A stretch of DNA of 64,000 nt from Bacteroidales bacterium UBA5349 (GCA_002410065.1 DHQB01000023.1:6176-70175), one strand, 5' to 3'; positions 17,072 to 26,293 are shown, counted from the stretch's first letter. Translations and numbers: made by a program. The notes: a model not told the origin generated them from the letters alone.

Positions 17072-18028
17072 TTATTCGTTTTTAGGTTTTGTCCCTCTCA
17101 GGTATACCTTTTCGCCAGCAACTGGTTCAATACCTTGTTCTACCCTGTTTCGGCGATAAAGCCATTTTAGCCTTACACCGTACATCTGGGCAATATCGTA
17201 CATGGTTTCCCCCTCTTCGGCAATATGGAGCGGATGGTTAACTTCGGCTTTTCTTCTTTTAGGTTGAATGAACAACTCTTGTCCTACCTCTAGTTTTGAT
17301 CCTCTTTCAATTTCATTGTACTTTGCCAATTGCCATGGCATCAACTCAAGATCGCGAGTTAGGTCTTCGTAGGTATCTCCTTTTTGAACAACAATGTATT
17401 TAATTCTATTCTTCATGAACAGTTTACGCTGCTTGAAAATATCAATGGAGAAATTCTCGGGGTCAATCTCCTCACCCATACCCTTGGTTGGCGACTGAAT
17501 ACTAATCTCAATACCCGAATCGAGAGCGAAAAGTTTATATTCCTCAATTATCCGTATCAGTTTTTTGGGATATTGAGGATCGGTGGCATAACCTGCCTGT
17601 TTTAATCCATATGCCCAGCCTTTATAGTCGGTAGGATCTAAATCGAACAAAAAAGCATAGCGCCTTGCTCCACGCAGGAATTCTGAATGATCCTGAAACG
17701 ATTTTTCTGGCGTACGATATTTCCTAAAGCACTCGCCTTTAGCATCGTCATCGTGGTATATACGTGGACCGGTCCATGTTTTATGGCATTTAATGCCAAA
17801 GTGATTATTTGCTTTTACTGCAAGGGTGCTATTTCCGCTACCACTTTCCAGCAAACCCTGACCTAAAATTATGCTTGCAGGTACTCCGTACTTTTCCATT
17901 TGTGAAACTGCCATTCCTTTGTACAACTTAATGTACTCCTCGCTAGATATTTTTTTTTGAGCTATAGTTGGACTAGATAGGCCAATTGAAATAAAGCTAA
18001 CAAACAGATAGGTTACGATACTACGCAT
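17072..18028 (-). CDS. Secreted N-acetylglucosaminidase with two LysM domains
   Basis: A 318-residue exported peptidoglycan hydrolase. The signal peptide is MRSIVTYLFVSFISIGLSS. The FlgJ/LytD-type glucosaminidase domain (about 25-165) contains LGQGLLESGSGNSTLA with the catalytic Glu and NNHFGIKCHKTW. Two LysM repeats follow at the C-terminus (YIVVQKGDTYEDLT and HIAEEGETMYDIA), which bind glycan chains. The reading frame opens 18 nt further upstream only by a TTG, which overlaps a promoter -7 box (18044-18051), so ATG 18028 is the real start. Likely role: cell-wall remodelling during growth or division. Confidence 0.92.
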   Translation of the reverse strand: MRSIVTYLFVSFISIGLSSPTIAQKKISSEEYIKLYKGMAVSQMEKYGVPASIILGQGLLESGSGNSTLAVKANNHFGIKCHKTWTGPRIYHDDDAKGECFRKYRTPEKSFQDHSEFLRGARRYAFLFDLDPTDYKGWAYGLKQAGYATDPQYPKKLIRIIEEYKLFALDSGIEISIQSPTKGMGEEIDPENFSIDIFKQRKLFMKNRIKYIVVQKGDTYEDLTRDLELMPWQLAKYNEIERGSKLEVGQELFIQPKRRKAEVNHPLHIAEEGETMYDIAQMYGVRLKWLYRRNRVEQGIEPVAGEKVYLRGTKPKNE

Positions 18029-18043
18029 TTTATATTTTTGCCT

Positions 18044-18051
18044 CAAATATA
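18044..18051 (-). promoter_or_regulatory. -7 promoter element of the glucosaminidase gene
   Basis: TATATTTG on the minus strand, 16 nt before the ATG at 18028. It gives a very short leader and helps to choose that start over the TTG it overlaps. Confidence 0.5.
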
Positions 18052-18156
18052 GCAGTTATAGCCGAAAAACTAAGTTCGAATTGTAAACCTTTTGTAATAC
18101 TGGCCGTTCATATCCTATAAAGGTAATGGAATTGGGAAAATCTGAATTTGAATTTG

Positions 18157-18164
18157 TATATTTG
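18157..18164 (+). promoter_or_regulatory. -7 promoter element of cdd
   Basis: TATATTTG, 38 nt before ATG 18202, with a TTG 22 nt upstream (18132-18134). It lies inside the longer possible reading frame starting at 18148, which argues that the shorter start is used. Confidence 0.55.
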
Positions 18165-18201
18165 TCCCTTGCCAAACAAGGTGATTTTAACCGAAAACCA
18201 G

Positions 18202-18693
18202 ATGCAAAAAAGTAAGAGTATATCTTTTCAGTACACAGAGTATGGTAGCATTGATGAGTTACCAGAAAAATACAAACAACTTGCTCTACAGGCTATTGAA
18301 GCCACAAAATTGAGCTACTCTCCATATTCGGAGTTTGCTGTTGGCGCTGCTTTGCTGTTGAGCAACAGTGAGGTTGTATTGGGGAGTAACCAGGAGAACG
18401 GAGCTTACCCATCAGGCATTTGTGCAGAACGCGTTGCCCTGTTTTATGCTGGAACAGCATATCCAAAAGTGCCCGTTGATGCAATTGCCATAGCTGCTAA
18501 TTATAAGGGAACGCCTGTTGCAGAGCCAATTGCACCTTGCGGTGCATGTAGGCAGGTTATGGTTGAAACCCAAAACATAGGCAAGCGTCCCTATAAGGTG
18601 ATAATGATTGGAGCCAAAAGAATTCTGGTAGTTGATAATGTTTCGTTTCTTTTACCGTTTACCTTCTCTGATATATCCCACGCTATAAAATAG
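18202..18693 (+). CDS. cdd: Cytidine deaminase
   Basis: A 163-residue zinc enzyme converting cytidine and deoxycytidine to the uridines, in pyrimidine salvage. The active site is present as CAERVAL (Cys74, Glu76) and PCGACRQ (Cys113, Cys116), the three-cysteine arrangement typical of the small tetrameric form. YSPYSEFAVGAAL provides the substrate-binding Phe region. The frame is open from 18148, but a TATATTTG promoter element lies inside that extension, so ATG 18202 is chosen. Confidence 0.94.
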   Translation: MQKSKSISFQYTEYGSIDELPEKYKQLALQAIEATKLSYSPYSEFAVGAALLLSNSEVVLGSNQENGAYPSGICAERVALFYAGTAYPKVPVDAIAIAANYKGTPVAEPIAPCGACRQVMVETQNIGKRPYKVIMIGAKRILVVDNVSFLLPFTFSDISHAIK

Positions 18694-18713
18694 TTAGAGT
18701 TTAAAAGGGTATG

Positions 18714-18745
18714 CTAGTAAACTGACAATTAGGTTTATTTACTAG
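18714..18745. other. Inverted repeat between convergent cdd and cyclase genes
   Basis: CTAGTAAA (18714-18721) faces TTTACTAG (18738-18745) with a 16-nt loop. The right arm includes the stop codon of the minus-strand cyclase gene. There is no T-run, so its role as a terminator is doubtful. Confidence 0.3.
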
Positions 18746-20346
18746 TATTGGGCTATTATTTTTTTAAAAGCAGCATTGGGGATATAGCCGTCTTCATCCT
18801 CAGAAAATTCGGGTTTTATTCGTTTTACTTGAAAAGTATTGAGGTGCCCCATATTTTTTGCGTTTATCTCAATTACTTTTTCAAAATCGAAGAACGCCTC
18901 TACTTTTTCATGTGTGGTTTCCGATACCCTTACCTTTCCGGCGGTACCATTTGACTCTACTCTGCTTGCAATGTTTACGGCATCACCCCAAATGTCATAG
19001 GCAAACTTTTTCTTACCAATTATACCCGCCATTACGCTACCAGTGTGAATCCCAATACGCAAACGCCATATAGGCCTTTCATTGGCTTCATCAATTTTGG
19101 CTTTTTCTTCAATAAATTTTTGAATTTCAAGGCCAGCCAGAACTGTATCGAGCGGATGACTTCTATTAAGCTGTGGAAGACCGCCAACGCACATATAGCA
19201 GTCGCCAATGGTTTTTATCTTTTCAATATAACGCTTGGCGGTGATCTCTTCAAATATCTCAAAATAAGAACCGAGCTCCGATAAAAATTCTTCTATATCG
19301 GCATAGCGAGTTATTAGCGATGAAAAATTGACAAAATCGGCAAACATTACAGAAACATCACTGTATTTTTTAGGTTTTACAAAACCCTTTTTCTTCAACT
19401 GGTGGGCAGCTACCTCGGGGAGAATGTTCAATAACAGCGAATCAGACTTATTCTTTTCCTCTTCAAGGTTAATCTTCTGCTTTTCAATTTCTTTTTTTTG
19501 CTCATCGAGCAAATTATTTACATCTTCTAAGTGCTCCATAGCAGCAAGAAGATTGTGATGCTTTTCGCTTAACGCCTCCTCTGCCATTTTCAGATCAGTT
19601 ATATCTGTTTCTATGGCAATCATCTTACTAAATATTCCGTTGGAATCGTATATCGGTGTTAACGATGTTTGAATATTTTTTCGCTTGTTACTTTTAGTAA
19701 ACCAAAGCGATTCATAAACAACATACTCTCCATTTTGAGCACATCTTTTCATCGATTCGGCAGTGCGTGGGTTAAGGTGTGATTCAAATACATTATCGCC
19801 AAATTTTTTCTTAAAATCACTCAAGTCACACTCGTAAAGCATTTCAAAACCCTCGTTTACCCATATTATGGATCCCAATTTATCAATAATAAGTAGCGAA
19901 CTGCCTGCCTGGCTTGCGGCTAGTGAGATATCGCTAAACTGCTCCGATTTCTCAACGTGCTTTGCAAACTCATTATTTCTGTGGATACAGATATTTATTC
20001 GTTGGATTAATAGTGAAGAAATGCTTTCAAAGTCAATAAAATCATCTATGCCAGCATTAATTATTGTATCAATTTCTGATTCCTTATTTTTAGGGAAAGC
20101 AACAATGAGTGGGATTTTATGCCCATTTAATGAATTTAGCGTGCAAATGGTTTCAGTAACAGCTTGAACTCCTAAATCAAAATCGACAATAATGATCGAG
20201 GGTTTTACCGTATTGAATGATTCGATTAACTTATTACTGGAATCAAGTTCATGGGCACAAAAGCTATTTTGCCTCTGGACTAAAGCATCTTTTATGCAAC
20301 TTTGCAATAATTTATTGCTTGATATTGTTAAAACTAGCTTACTCAT
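18742..20346 (-). CDS. Adenylate cyclase with degenerate receiver and PAS domain
   Basis: A 534-residue soluble class III cyclase. Residues 1-120 resemble a response-regulator receiver with Asp55 (IIIVDFDLG) but without the paired N-terminal acids (sequence LTISSNK) and with Phe where the conserved Thr is expected. Residues 145-255 are a PAS domain (IWVNEGFEMLYECD). Residues 256-300 form a coiled coil and 320-510 the catalytic domain. Metal-binding aspartates 337 (FADF) and 382 (GDCYM), purine-specificity residues Lys378 and Asp451, and Asn458/Arg462 are all present. The Lys/Asp pair predicts ATP, not GTP, as substrate. It stands alone, convergent with cdd. cAMP signalling targets are not visible nearby. 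Confidence 0.9.
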   Translation of the reverse strand: MSKLVLTISSNKLLQSCIKDALVQRQNSFCAHELDSSNKLIESFNTVKPSIIIVDFDLGVQAVTETICTLNSLNGHKIPLIVAFPKNKESEIDTIINAGIDDFIDFESISSLLIQRINICIHRNNEFAKHVEKSEQFSDISLAASQAGSSLLIIDKLGSIIWVNEGFEMLYECDLSDFKKKFGDNVFESHLNPRTAESMKRCAQNGEYVVYESLWFTKSNKRKNIQTSLTPIYDSNGIFSKMIAIETDITDLKMAEEALSEKHHNLLAAMEHLEDVNNLLDEQKKEIEKQKINLEEEKNKSDSLLLNILPEVAAHQLKKKGFVKPKKYSDVSVMFADFVNFSSLITRYADIEEFLSELGSYFEIFEEITAKRYIEKIKTIGDCYMCVGGLPQLNRSHPLDTVLAGLEIQKFIEEKAKIDEANERPIWRLRIGIHTGSVMAGIIGKKKFAYDIWGDAVNIASRVESNGTAGKVRVSETTHEKVEAFFDFEKVIEINAKNMGHLNTFQVKRIKPEFSEDEDGYIPNAAFKKIIAQY

Positions 20347-20489
20347 TAAGATAAAGAAGTGACAAAAACATAATGTGCTAAATGTACATATAACAAATGG
20401 TCAACGTAAACGATTGCATTTCTTTTCATCACATAAAAAGAGAGGTTTGGTGGACAGGAAAAGGGGTTTGGTGTAAAATGGTTGGTTTA

Positions 20490-21185
20490 CTATCCTTTAA
20501 CTATTTCCTGACAGGCATTCCACAACGAGTCGGTGGGCGGATTTGCAATAATTTTAGTTTGCTCAAGCGATACTGGATGCTCAAAAGCAAGAGAGTAGGC
20601 GTGGAGATTTATACCCCCATCGGGATTTGAACGTGGCGCGCCGTATTTTAGGTCGCCTCTAATGGTTAAACCTACCTTGGCTAGTTGAGCCCTAATCTGG
20701 TGATGCCTACCTGTATGCAACTCAACCTCGAGCAAAAAATATCTACCAGTATTACCAAGTAATTTATAGGTTAGTCTTGCTTCTTTTCTACCAGATTTAT
20801 TATCAACAAAAGCTACCGATTTGTTCTTCTCAGGATACCTAACAAGGTAATGTATAAGCGTTTCAGTTTGGCTTTTGGGCATATTGCCAACAACGGCCCA
20901 ATAGATCTTTTGCAAATTGCCGTCGTGAAAGAGCTTGCTCATTCGTGGTAATACTTTGCTAGTCTTTGCAAACAGAACAATTCCGCTTACAGGTCTATCA
21001 ATTCTGTGGACGGCCTCAAGAAAAACATTCCCTGGTTTATTATCCCTTTTTTTTATGTACTCCCTAACAATTTCAAGCAATGGCTTATCGCCAGTTTTAT
21101 CGGCCTGTACAATTTCGCCGTTTAGTTTGTTTATTGCAATTAAATGGTTGTCCTCAAATATGATTCTCTCGCTAAGTTCTTGCAT
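20490..21185 (-). CDS. RluA-family pseudouridine synthase
   Basis: A 231-residue pseudouridine synthase consisting of the catalytic domain only, without an S4 RNA-binding domain. The active-site motif is HRIDRPVSGIVLFAKT with the nucleophilic Asp, preceded by DNHLIAINKLNGEIVQ. The TGRHHQIRAQLAKVG motif completes the family signature. It probably modifies 23S rRNA or tRNA, but the exact uridine cannot be predicted. It lies 21 nt downstream of panB on the same strand and is probably cotranscribed. Confidence 0.92.
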   Translation of the reverse strand: MQELSERIIFEDNHLIAINKLNGEIVQADKTGDKPLLEIVREYIKKRDNKPGNVFLEAVHRIDRPVSGIVLFAKTSKVLPRMSKLFHDGNLQKIYWAVVGNMPKSQTETLIHYLVRYPEKNKSVAFVDNKSGRKEARLTYKLLGNTGRYFLLEVELHTGRHHQIRAQLAKVGLTIRGDLKYGAPRSNPDGGINLHAYSLAFEHPVSLEQTKIIANPPTDSLWNACQEIVKG

Positions 21186-21206
21186 TGTAACTATTTGAAA
21201 TTCTGT

Positions 21207-22022
21207 TTAGTATTGCTCTTTTTCGTTTGGGAAGTCCACGCTCTTCACATCCTTAATGTACGATTGTACTGCACCAGATATTTCTGCATATAAATTATGA
21301 TATCGTCTAAGAAAACGTGGAGAAAATTCCTGGGTAATACCGAGCAAATCGTGTATAACCAGTACCTGTCCATCAACTCCAGGGCCGGCACCAATACCAA
21401 TAATTGGAATTTTTAGTTCTCGAGAAACTTGAGCCCCAAGCTTCGCAGGAATTTTCTCAAGAACTATGGAGAAACATCCAGCATCCTGAAGAATATGTGC
21501 ATCCTCAATTAATTTGTCAGCTTCTTCTTCGTCGCGAGCCCTAACCACGTAGGTACCAAACTTATGGATTGATTGGGGTGTTAATCCCAGATGGCCCATT
21601 ACAGGTATTCCAGCCGAAAGAATTCGATTAACCGATTCAATAATTTCTCGTCCCCCTTCCAACTTAACTGCATCGGCACCAGTCTCCTTCATTATTCTAA
21701 TGGATGAGTTAAGGGCCAATTTAGAATTTCCCTGATAGGTTCCGAATGGCAAATCGACAACTACCAAGGCGCGCTTGGTTGCCCTAACCACACTTTGACC
21801 ATGATAAATCATTTGGTTGAGCGTAATAGGTAAGGTTGATTCGTAGCCAGCCATAACATTCGAGGCTGAGTCGCCTACAAGAATGATATCTATGCCGGCA
21901 TCATCTAAAATCCGTGCCATTGAAAAATCATAGCCTGTCAGCATGGCTATTTTCTCGCCTTTCAGCTTCATTTCGTGAAGCACGTGGGTAGTAACCACTT
22001 TTGCTCTGCTTTCTATTGACAT
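21207..22022 (-). CDS. panB: 3-methyl-2-oxobutanoate hydroxymethyltransferase
   Basis: A 271-residue enzyme making ketopantoate from 2-ketoisovalerate and methylene-THF, the first committed step of pantothenate and CoA synthesis. Signature stretches are MLTGYDFSMARILDDAGID, LVGDSASNVMAGYESTLPIT with the Mg-binding Asp, GHLGLTPQS, and IGIGAGPGVDGQVLVIHDLLG. It is the first gene of a pair with the RluA-type synthase. panC and panD are not in the window. Confidence 0.96.
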   Translation of the reverse strand: MSIESRAKVVTTHVLHEMKLKGEKIAMLTGYDFSMARILDDAGIDIILVGDSASNVMAGYESTLPITLNQMIYHGQSVVRATKRALVVVDLPFGTYQGNSKLALNSSIRIMKETGADAVKLEGGREIIESVNRILSAGIPVMGHLGLTPQSIHKFGTYVVRARDEEEADKLIEDAHILQDAGCFSIVLEKIPAKLGAQVSRELKIPIIGIGAGPGVDGQVLVIHDLLGITQEFSPRFLRRYHNLYAEISGAVQSYIKDVKSVDFPNEKEQY

Positions 22023-22394
22023 ATATTTTTAGTATTAATCACCAATTTGCATTATTACCTGCAAATATAGGCCATATTTTAGAACCATGTGGCAATGTGC
22101 CAATAATGTTAGCTCGGGTTTTAAGAGATACTATCTAGGCGACATTTTGGCAGTTAATTGAATTTATACGATATAAAACATCAGTAAATCAACAACATAC
22201 ATTATGTTGATATCTGTAAACCAAGCTGATTTTTTAAATACTGTGGAGTTGATTATGACAATTAAACAGCGATGCTTGCCTAATTGTGTCATTATAACAG
22301 AGAAAGGAGGTTAAAAAATGAATGGCACAATGATTGAAAAAGAATAGTCAATCAAAATTGTTTGAATAATCTATTACTAAAAAAACATAGAAAG
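22023..22394. other. Divergent intergenic region panB/dnaK
   Basis: About 370 nt. It holds the panB -7 element (22062-22069) and a short hairpin, CAACATA (22193-22199) facing TATGTTG (22203-22209) with a 3-nt loop. No CIRCE repeat, which would mark HrcA control of dnaK, was seen. No TAnnTTTG element on the plus strand was found, so the dnaK promoter may depend on another sigma factor or a diverged box. Confidence 0.45.
22062..22069 (-). promoter_or_regulatory. -7 promoter element of panB
   Basis: TATATTTG on the minus strand, 40 nt before the start codon. A TTG lies 23 nt further upstream, a little beyond normal spacing. Confidence 0.5.
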
Positions 22395-24296
22395 ATGAGT
22401 AAAATTATTGGAATTGACTTAGGTACAACCAACTCTTGCGTTTCGGTGATGGAAGGGAATGAGCCCGTAGTTATACCCAACAGTGAAGGAAAACGCACAA
22501 CGCCTTCAATTGTAGCATTTGTTGAGAATGGAGAACGTAAGGTTGGTGATCCTGCTAAGCGTCAGGCTATTACTAATCCAACTAAAACAATCTTCTCAAT
22601 TAAAAGATTAATGGGCGAAACCTATGATAAGGTTAGCAAGGAGATTAACCGTGTATCATTTAAGGTAGAGAAAGGGGAGAATAATACACCCCGCATAGTT
22701 ATTGATGACAGAAAATATACACCCCAAGAAATCTCAGCAATGGTATTGCAGAAAATGAAGAAAACTGCTGAGGATTATCTTGGTCAGGAGGTTCATGAGG
22801 CTGTAATTACTGTTCCAGCTTATTTTAGCGACTCGCAACGACAAGCAACAAAAGAGGCTGGCGAAATTGCTGGACTTAAGGTTAGGCGAATTATTAACGA
22901 GCCAACTGCAGCAGCCTTGGCCTATGGACTTGATAAAAAATCAACCGATCAGAAGATTGCAGTTTTCGATTTAGGTGGTGGTACTTTCGATATTTCTATT
23001 CTTGAACTTGGCGATGGCGTTTTTGAGGTAAAATCAACCAATGGAGATACTCACTTAGGTGGCGACGACTTTGACCAAAAAATTATTGATTGGCTAGCAG
23101 AGGAATTTAAGAAAGACGAAGGAATTGACCTTAGAAAAGATCCTATGGCACTTCAGCGTTTAAAAGAGGCTGCCGAGAAGGCTAAGATTGAGCTTTCAAG
23201 CTCTTCGCAAACAGAGATTAATCTGCCCTATATTATGCCCGTTGATGGGATACCAAAGCACCTTGTTAGAACCTTAACCCGTTCAGCATTCGAAAAATTA
23301 GTTGATGATTTGGTACAGGCAACTCTGGAGCCTTGTCGTAAGGCTGTTAAGGATTCTGGCCTTAGTGCTTCTGAAATAGACGAGGTAATTCTTGTAGGTG
23401 GGTCAACACGAATTCCCGCAATTCAGCAAATAGTTGAAAAGTTTTTTGGCAAAACGCCAAGCAAAGGGGTTAATCCCGATGAGGTTGTGGCTGTTGGTGC
23501 AGCAATTCAGGGCGGTGTTTTAACTGGTGAGGTTAAGGATGTACTTCTGCTTGATGTTACTCCACTTTCACTTGGTATTGAAACAATGGGAGGAGTATTT
23601 ACTAAGTTAATCGAGGCAAATACGACCATTCCTACCCGTAAAAGCGAAACCTTTACAACAGCATCAAACAATCAGCCCTCTGTTGAGATTCACGTACTAC
23701 AAGGAGAGCGCCCAATAGCTAGTGCCAACAAAACCATTGGTCGTTTCCACCTCGATGGAATTCCACCAGCCCCGCGCGGTGTGCCGCAAATTGAGGTTAC
23801 CTTTGATATTGACGCAAACGGTATTTTAAACGTAGCAGCAAAGGATAAGGGTACTGGTAAAGAGCAGCGTATTCGTATTGAGGCTTCATCTGGGCTAACC
23901 GATGATGAGATCAAGAAGATGCGTGAAGAGGCTAAGGCTAACGAGGAAGAGGATAAGAAAGTAAAAGATAAGGTTGATAAGCTAAACGCAGCGGATAGCA
24001 TGATTTTCCAAACTGAGAAACAACTTAGTGAGTTTGGTGATAAACTGCCTGCTGATAAGAAAGGACCTATTGAGGAAGCCTTTGCAAAACTTAAGGATGC
24101 CCATCAGAAGCAAGATATTGAAGCAATTGATGCTGCAACTAACGAGTTAAACACAGCATGGCAGGCAGCTTCTGAGGAACTTTACAAAGCGCAGCAAGGA
24201 GATCAACAAGGACAACAGCAACCCGCTGATGATCAGAAGTCAGGTGAGAAAACTGAGCAAGAGGTTACCGATGTTGATTTTGAGGAGGTGAAGTAA
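22395..24296 (+). CDS. dnaK: Chaperone DnaK (Hsp70)
   Basis: A 633-residue Hsp70. The ATPase domain (1-380) starts MSKIIGIDLGTTNSCVSVM and includes AYFSDSQRQATKEAGEIAGL, AVFDLGGGTFDISIL and VGGSTRIPAIQ. A substrate-binding domain follows (VTPLSLGIETMGG, KAANTTIP-like region), then a helical lid and a Gln-rich tail ending in TDVDFEEVK, the canonical DnaK C-terminus. It refolds proteins with DnaJ and GrpE, neither of which is adjacent. The open frame extends 33 nt upstream, but ATG 22395 gives the conserved N-terminus. Confidence 0.98.
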   Translation: MSKIIGIDLGTTNSCVSVMEGNEPVVIPNSEGKRTTPSIVAFVENGERKVGDPAKRQAITNPTKTIFSIKRLMGETYDKVSKEINRVSFKVEKGENNTPRIVIDDRKYTPQEISAMVLQKMKKTAEDYLGQEVHEAVITVPAYFSDSQRQATKEAGEIAGLKVRRIINEPTAAALAYGLDKKSTDQKIAVFDLGGGTFDISILELGDGVFEVKSTNGDTHLGGDDFDQKIIDWLAEEFKKDEGIDLRKDPMALQRLKEAAEKAKIELSSSSQTEINLPYIMPVDGIPKHLVRTLTRSAFEKLVDDLVQATLEPCRKAVKDSGLSASEIDEVILVGGSTRIPAIQQIVEKFFGKTPSKGVNPDEVVAVGAAIQGGVLTGEVKDVLLLDVTPLSLGIETMGGVFTKLIEANTTIPTRKSETFTTASNNQPSVEIHVLQGERPIASANKTIGRFHLDGIPPAPRGVPQIEVTFDIDANGILNVAAKDKGTGKEQRIRIEASSGLTDDEIKKMREEAKANEEEDKKVKDKVDKLNAADSMIFQTEKQLSEFGDKLPADKKGPIEEAFAKLKDAHQKQDIEAIDAATNELNTAWQAASEELYKAQQGDQQGQQQPADDQKSGEKTEQEVTDVDFEEVK

Positions 24297-24320
24297 TCAG
24301 TAACACTCCAGTATAATTTC

Positions 24321-24353
24321 AAGGTCTCTGGATTTATCCAGAGGCCTTTTTTT
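24321..24353 (+). terminator. Rho-independent terminator of dnaK
   Basis: AAGGTCTCTGGA pairs with TCCAGAGGCCTT around a TTTA loop and is followed by a seven-T run. Confidence 0.88.
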
Positions 24354-24367
24354 CTGCAATGAATTGC

Positions 24368-24375
24368 TATATTTG
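24368..24375 (+). promoter_or_regulatory. -7 promoter element of the MORN-like gene
   Basis: TATATTTG, 40 nt upstream of the start codon and immediately after the dnaK terminator. Confidence 0.5.
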
Positions 24376-24414
24376 ACGTTTAATAGATTAGTGGTAAGAA
24401 ATAAATTATAACTT

Positions 24415-25218
24415 ATGAGAACCAAAGTATTGCTGTTATTCCTACTTATGGGCACCCGCGTTTTTTCTCAAGGATCATCGAGCATTGACACAGTTTTTAA
24501 TCAGGTTGATCATCGGCAGCAAAAGCAGGGTTTCTGGAAAAAATCTTACAAAAATGGCAATTTAGCCTATAGAGGTTTTTTTAAGGATGATAAACCACGT
24601 GGAGAGTTTGTTCGTTACCATGAAAACAGTGTGGTTAGTGCACGAATGCAGTTTACTGAATGTGGTGATACTGCGCAGGTTACTCTTTTCAATACTGTAG
24701 GCAAGGAGGTGGCCAAAGGAAAATATTTGCGCACAAAAAAGCATGGGGTTTGGAACTATTACGGTCAGAATAAAAGCATTGTTTTTACCGAAGAGTATAA
24801 GGAGGGCATGAAGCATGGTAGTTTTATTACCTATTACCCTACAGGTGAAATTTACGAGAAGATATCGTGGGCAAATGATTTAAAGAATGGTTCGACTGTA
24901 CAGTATTACCCTGATGGAACCACAAAATCAATGCTGTTTTATAAGAACGGGCTCGAGGATGGACCAATTAGAACATATTATATGAACAATCATGTAAGGC
25001 TTGAAGGTCAGTACTCTAAAGGGTTAAAAGAGGGAGTTTGGAAAATTTATTCCGCCGACAATGAAGTTATTATGCAGGCTGAATATAGTAAAGGGGTAGC
25101 AGCTAACTATGATGAAATGGTGGAGAAGGAGACAAAAGAATTAGATAAGTTACTCAGGAATATTGGGAAAATTCAAGAGCCCACTGTTGAAGATTTTGTT
25201 AGGGCTGGAGCACTATAG
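24415..25218 (+). CDS. Secreted MORN-repeat (YwqK-like) protein
   Basis: A 267-residue protein with a signal peptide (MRTKVLLLFLLMGTRVFS) followed by six or so MORN-type beta-hairpin units: FWKKSYKNGNLAYRGFF, GEFVRYHENSV, GVWNYYGQNKS, GSFITYYPTGEIY, STVQYYPDGT and GPIRTYYMNNHVRLEG. Such repeats are common in Bacteroidota; databases often label them antitoxin YwqK-like, but that name carries no firm function here. Likely periplasmic or surface exposed. Ends in a short acidic helix. Its partner is unknown. Confidence 0.85.
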   Translation: MRTKVLLLFLLMGTRVFSQGSSSIDTVFNQVDHRQQKQGFWKKSYKNGNLAYRGFFKDDKPRGEFVRYHENSVVSARMQFTECGDTAQVTLFNTVGKEVAKGKYLRTKKHGVWNYYGQNKSIVFTEEYKEGMKHGSFITYYPTGEIYEKISWANDLKNGSTVQYYPDGTTKSMLFYKNGLEDGPIRTYYMNNHVRLEGQYSKGLKEGVWKIYSADNEVIMQAEYSKGVAANYDEMVEKETKELDKLLRNIGKIQEPTVEDFVRAGAL

Positions 25219-25236
25219 AAAAAAGGCACACAAAAT

Positions 25237-25268
25237 AAAAGGGGCTTCCGTAATCGGGAGCCCCTTTT
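25237..25268. terminator. Bidirectional terminator between MORN gene and gap
   Basis: AAAAGGGGCT and AGCCCCTTTT pair with an inner TCCG/CGGG extension. It sits between convergent genes and has A/T tracts on both sides. Confidence 0.85.
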
Positions 25269-25288
25269 GTTTGTTTTAGCCGCAAAAC

Positions 25289-26293
25289 CTAAAATAGTTT
25301 GGAAACCATATCAACTACTCTGCTTGAGTAGCCCCATTCGTTATCGTACCACGAAAGTACTTTAACCATTTTTCCATAAACCATTGTGCTTAGGGCATCG
25401 AAAATGGAGCTGTGAGAGTTGTGTACAATATCAATAGATACAATGGGATCCTCAGTGTACTCCAGAATACCCTTCATTGGACCTTCGGCTGCCTTTTTCA
25501 TGGCTGCATTTATTTCCTCTTTTGTAACTTCCTTTTTAAGTATAGCAACAAAATCAACAAGCGAACCAGTAGGAGTAGGAACGCGAACTGCCATTCCATC
25601 TAGTTTTCCTTTTAATGAAGGAATAACCTGACCAACGGCCTTGGCAGCACCTGTTGTGGTTGGGATCATTGAAACTGCCGCGGAACGAGCCCTTCTCAGG
25701 TCAGAGTGAGGAGCATCAAGAATGCGCTGATCGTTTGTATAGGCATGAATGGTGGTCATAAAACCCGACTCAATACCAAAACTATCATTTAAAACCTTAG
25801 CAACTGGCGCTAAGCAGTTAGTGGTACATGAAGCATTTGATACGCATTGGTCTTCGGGTTTAAGATCGCTATCGTTAACGCCAAGAACAATCATTCTGTC
25901 AATTTGATCCTTTGCAGGAACGCAAAGGATAACCTTTTTTGCACCGTTTTTAATATGATCACCATATCCTCCCTTGTCGCTTTCGCGTTTAGTAAAAATT
26001 CCGGTGCACTCAATTACCACATCGGGCGATTGAACCCACTTGATGTTCATTGGGCTTCGCTCTGCGTGTACCGCATATTTTTTACCATTAACAATTAGAG
26101 CCTCATTGTCGAAGCTAACTGTTCCATCAAATCTTCCTTGAGTAGAATCGTATTTAAGAAGGTGTGCAAGCGTTTTTGTGTCGGTCAAATCGTTTATTCC
26201 AACAATCTCAATCTCCTGGCGCTCAAGAGCAATCTTAAATACGTTACGCCCAATTCGGCCAAAGCCATTGATTGCAACTTTAATTTTTGCCAT
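25289..26293 (-). CDS. gap: Glyceraldehyde-3-phosphate dehydrogenase, type I
   Basis: A 334-residue glycolytic enzyme that oxidises and phosphorylates glyceraldehyde 3-phosphate with NAD. The N-terminus is AKIKVAINGFGRIGRNVF. The catalytic site is SNASCTTNCLAPVAK with Cys156. HAYTNDQRILDAPHSDLRRA and WYDNEWGYSSRVVD complete the pattern. Asp35 after the second strand (INDLTD) favours NAD over NADP. A -7 box (26349-26356) precedes it; it appears to be monocistronic. Confidence 0.97.
   Translation of the reverse strand: MAKIKVAINGFGRIGRNVFKIALERQEIEIVGINDLTDTKTLAHLLKYDSTQGRFDGTVSFDNEALIVNGKKYAVHAERSPMNIKWVQSPDVVIECTGIFTKRESDKGGYGDHIKNGAKKVILCVPAKDQIDRMIVLGVNDSDLKPEDQCVSNASCTTNCLAPVAKVLNDSFGIESGFMTTIHAYTNDQRILDAPHSDLRRARSAAVSMIPTTTGAAKAVGQVIPSLKGKLDGMAVRVPTPTGSLVDFVAILKKEVTKEEINAAMKKAAEGPMKGILEYTEDPIVSIDIVHNSHSSIFDALSTMVYGKMVKVLSWYDNEWGYSSRVVDMVSKLF

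Noticed and set aside
20397..20630. Plus-strand ORF antisense to the pseudouridine synthase gene end
   Set aside because: Composition and position are those of a shadow ORF; the minus-strand gene is firmly supported.
22193..22209. Hairpin upstream of dnaK considered as CIRCE or heat-shock element
   Set aside because: CIRCE needs a 9-bp inverted repeat TTAGCACTC/GAGTGCTAA, which is absent; this hairpin has a 7-bp stem and unrelated sequence.
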